A stretch of 64,000 nt of DNA, taken from assembly GCA_000336895.1 (NCBI GenBank), contig AOLX01000017.1, positions 116,648 through 180,647 on the forward strand, read 5' to 3'. This DNA is from Haloarcula argentinensis DSM 12282. GTDB lineage: Archaea; Halobacteriota; Halobacteria; Halobacteriales; Haloarculaceae. This document shows positions 63,111-64,000 of the stretch, piece by piece. Under the pieces are notes generated by a model. That model was not told the origin of the DNA. It made no database searches and was given only the letters and a program-made list of their open reading frames with translations. A program made the position numbers and the translations under genes. Each line of letters starts with the position of its first letter. Position 1 is the first letter of the stretch.

Positions 63111-64000
63111 ATGAGTCAGGATTTCTACGAGATACTGGGTGTCTCTCGGGACGCCTCCGAAGACGAGATCAAGGAGGCCTATCGGGAGAAAGCCCGGGAA
63201 TACCACCCGGACGTGAGCGACGACCCCGACGCCGAAGAGAAGTTCAAGCAGGCCAAGAAGGCCAAAGAAGTCCTCACCGACGAGGAGAAGCGCCAGATGT
63301 ACGACCAGATGGGCCACGAGCGCTTCGAGCAGGCCGAGAAGCGCGGCGGCGCTGGCGGTGGCGGCGGCCGCGGCGGCATGGGCGGGGACCCGTTCGGCGG
63401 CGGTGCTGGCGGTTTCGATATGCAGGATATCTTCGACCAGTTCTTCGGCGGTGGTGGCCGCGGCGGGCGCGGCGGCAGCCGACGGCGACAGGGCCAGGAC
63501 CTCCAGACGCGACTGGAAATCGACCTCGAAGAGGCCTACAACGGCGCGACGAAGCAGCTGGACGTCACCCGACCGGAAGCCTGCGACGACTGTGACGGGG
63601 CCGGGCATCCGCCGGGGGCCGACTCGGAGACCTGCCCGGAGTGTAACGGGCAGGGTCAGACGACGCAGGTCCAGCAGACGCCGATGGGGCGGGTCCAGCA
63701 AACGACGACCTGCCGCCGATGTGACGGCGAGGGGACGCTGTACGACGAGACGTGTTCGACCTGTCGGGGCAACGGCGTCGTCCAGAACGACGCGAGCCTC
63801 GAAGTCGAGATCCCGGCCGGCATCGCCAACGGGCAGACGCTCCGGATGCAGCGCGAGGGCGCGCCTGGAGAAAACGGCGGCCCGAACGGCGACCTGCTCA
63901 TCGAGGTGAGCGTCCGCGACCACCCGGACTTCGAGCGCGACGGCGACGACCTGCAACACCAGCAGGCCATCTCGTTCCCGCAGGCCGTCTTCGGCGACAC
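63111..64000 (+). CDS. dnaJ: chaperone protein DnaJ, 3' partial
   Basis: The first about 296 residues of DnaJ; the reading frame runs off the window without a stop. A J domain (1-70) has the HPD motif in EYHPDVSDD, needed to stimulate DnaK. A glycine/phenylalanine-rich region (about 80-120) follows, then four zinc-finger repeats (CDDCDGAG, CPECNGQG, CRRCDGEG, CSTCRGNG) and the start of the substrate-binding C-terminal domain. It is a class I DnaJ, separated from dnaK by 3.2 kb. The missing part is the remaining C-terminal domain and dimer end. Confidence 0.93.
   Translation, partial: MSQDFYEILGVSRDASEDEIKEAYREKAREYHPDVSDDPDAEEKFKQAKKAKEVLTDEEKRQMYDQMGHERFEQAEKRGGAGGGGGRGGMGGDPFGGGAGGFDMQDIFDQFFGGGGRGGRGGSRRRQGQDLQTRLEIDLEEAYNGATKQLDVTRPEACDDCDGAGHPPGADSETCPECNGQGQTTQVQQTPMGRVQQTTTCRRCDGEGTLYDETCSTCRGNGVVQNDASLEVEIPAGIANGQTLRMQREGAPGENGGPNGDLLIEVSVRDHPDFERDGDDLQHQQAISFPQAVFGD

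Overview
The window is chromosomal DNA from a halophilic archaeon of the class Halobacteria. The evidence is the strongly acidic predicted proteins, high G+C with G/C-rich third codon positions, start codons placed about 25-30 bases after TATA boxes (leaderless transcripts), and haloarchaeal families such as HalX, HalOD1, PGF-CTERM, DUF4013, DUF5815, DUF6149 and DUF7113. The gene style resembles Haloarcula and relatives, but that genus-level statement is inference. No rRNA, tRNA or CRISPR array was found.

Layout. 1-6.4 kb: the 3' end of nurA, a small regulator/membrane-protein pair, then an A+T-rich island (about 2.0-5.5 kb) with two GT-C-like membrane proteins, one broken by a single-base frameshift. 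An endonuclease/exonuclease/phosphatase-family gene follows, then herA, the usual partner of nurA (6.4-8.3 kb). 8.3-15 kb: two UspA proteins, a DUF4013 membrane protein, a KaiC-like ATPase with a long acidic repetitive N-terminus, NAD kinase, membrane proteins and a solo TnpB element with hairpin ends. 14.7-24 kb: a HalX response regulator, then a TetR regulator with two matching operator-like sites in front of a putative exporter module (S-layer-like protein plus RND/MMPL permease), a flavoprotein disulfide oxidoreductase and a sensor kinase. 24-31 kb: a cyclo-ligase-family gene, a cobalamin-type ABC transporter (btuF divergent from btuCD) and an MrfA-like helicase. 31-43 kb: AI-2E-type permease, MscS channel, an Lrp regulator divergent from carA over a near-perfect palindrome, a repeat-rich spacer, a PH-like protein, a 1006-residue sensor kinase and carB.

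43-52 kb holds a lipoprotein, conserved haloarchaeal DUF proteins, two FAD oxidoreductases and a 7TM sensor kinase. 51.5-56 kb carries housekeeping genes: thrB, a Bcp-type peroxiredoxin, and the conserved archaeal string adk - DUF106 - cmk - cbf5. 57-64 kb is the Hsp70 locus: grpE, dnaK and a 3'-truncated dnaJ at the window edge. dnaK and dnaJ are separated by about 3.2 kb holding a palindromic spacer, two regulators, a HalOD1 protein and a pilin-like protein.

The genes are mostly housekeeping, signalling and transport. No obvious new defence system or gene cluster is visible. The most unusual material is regulatory or structural: the Lrp/carA palindrome, the paired TetR sites, the dispersed GAGCGNAGCG-type spacers with a three-way-junction fold, the solo TnpB element, the nurA-herA split by an island, and the acidic KaiC-like protein.
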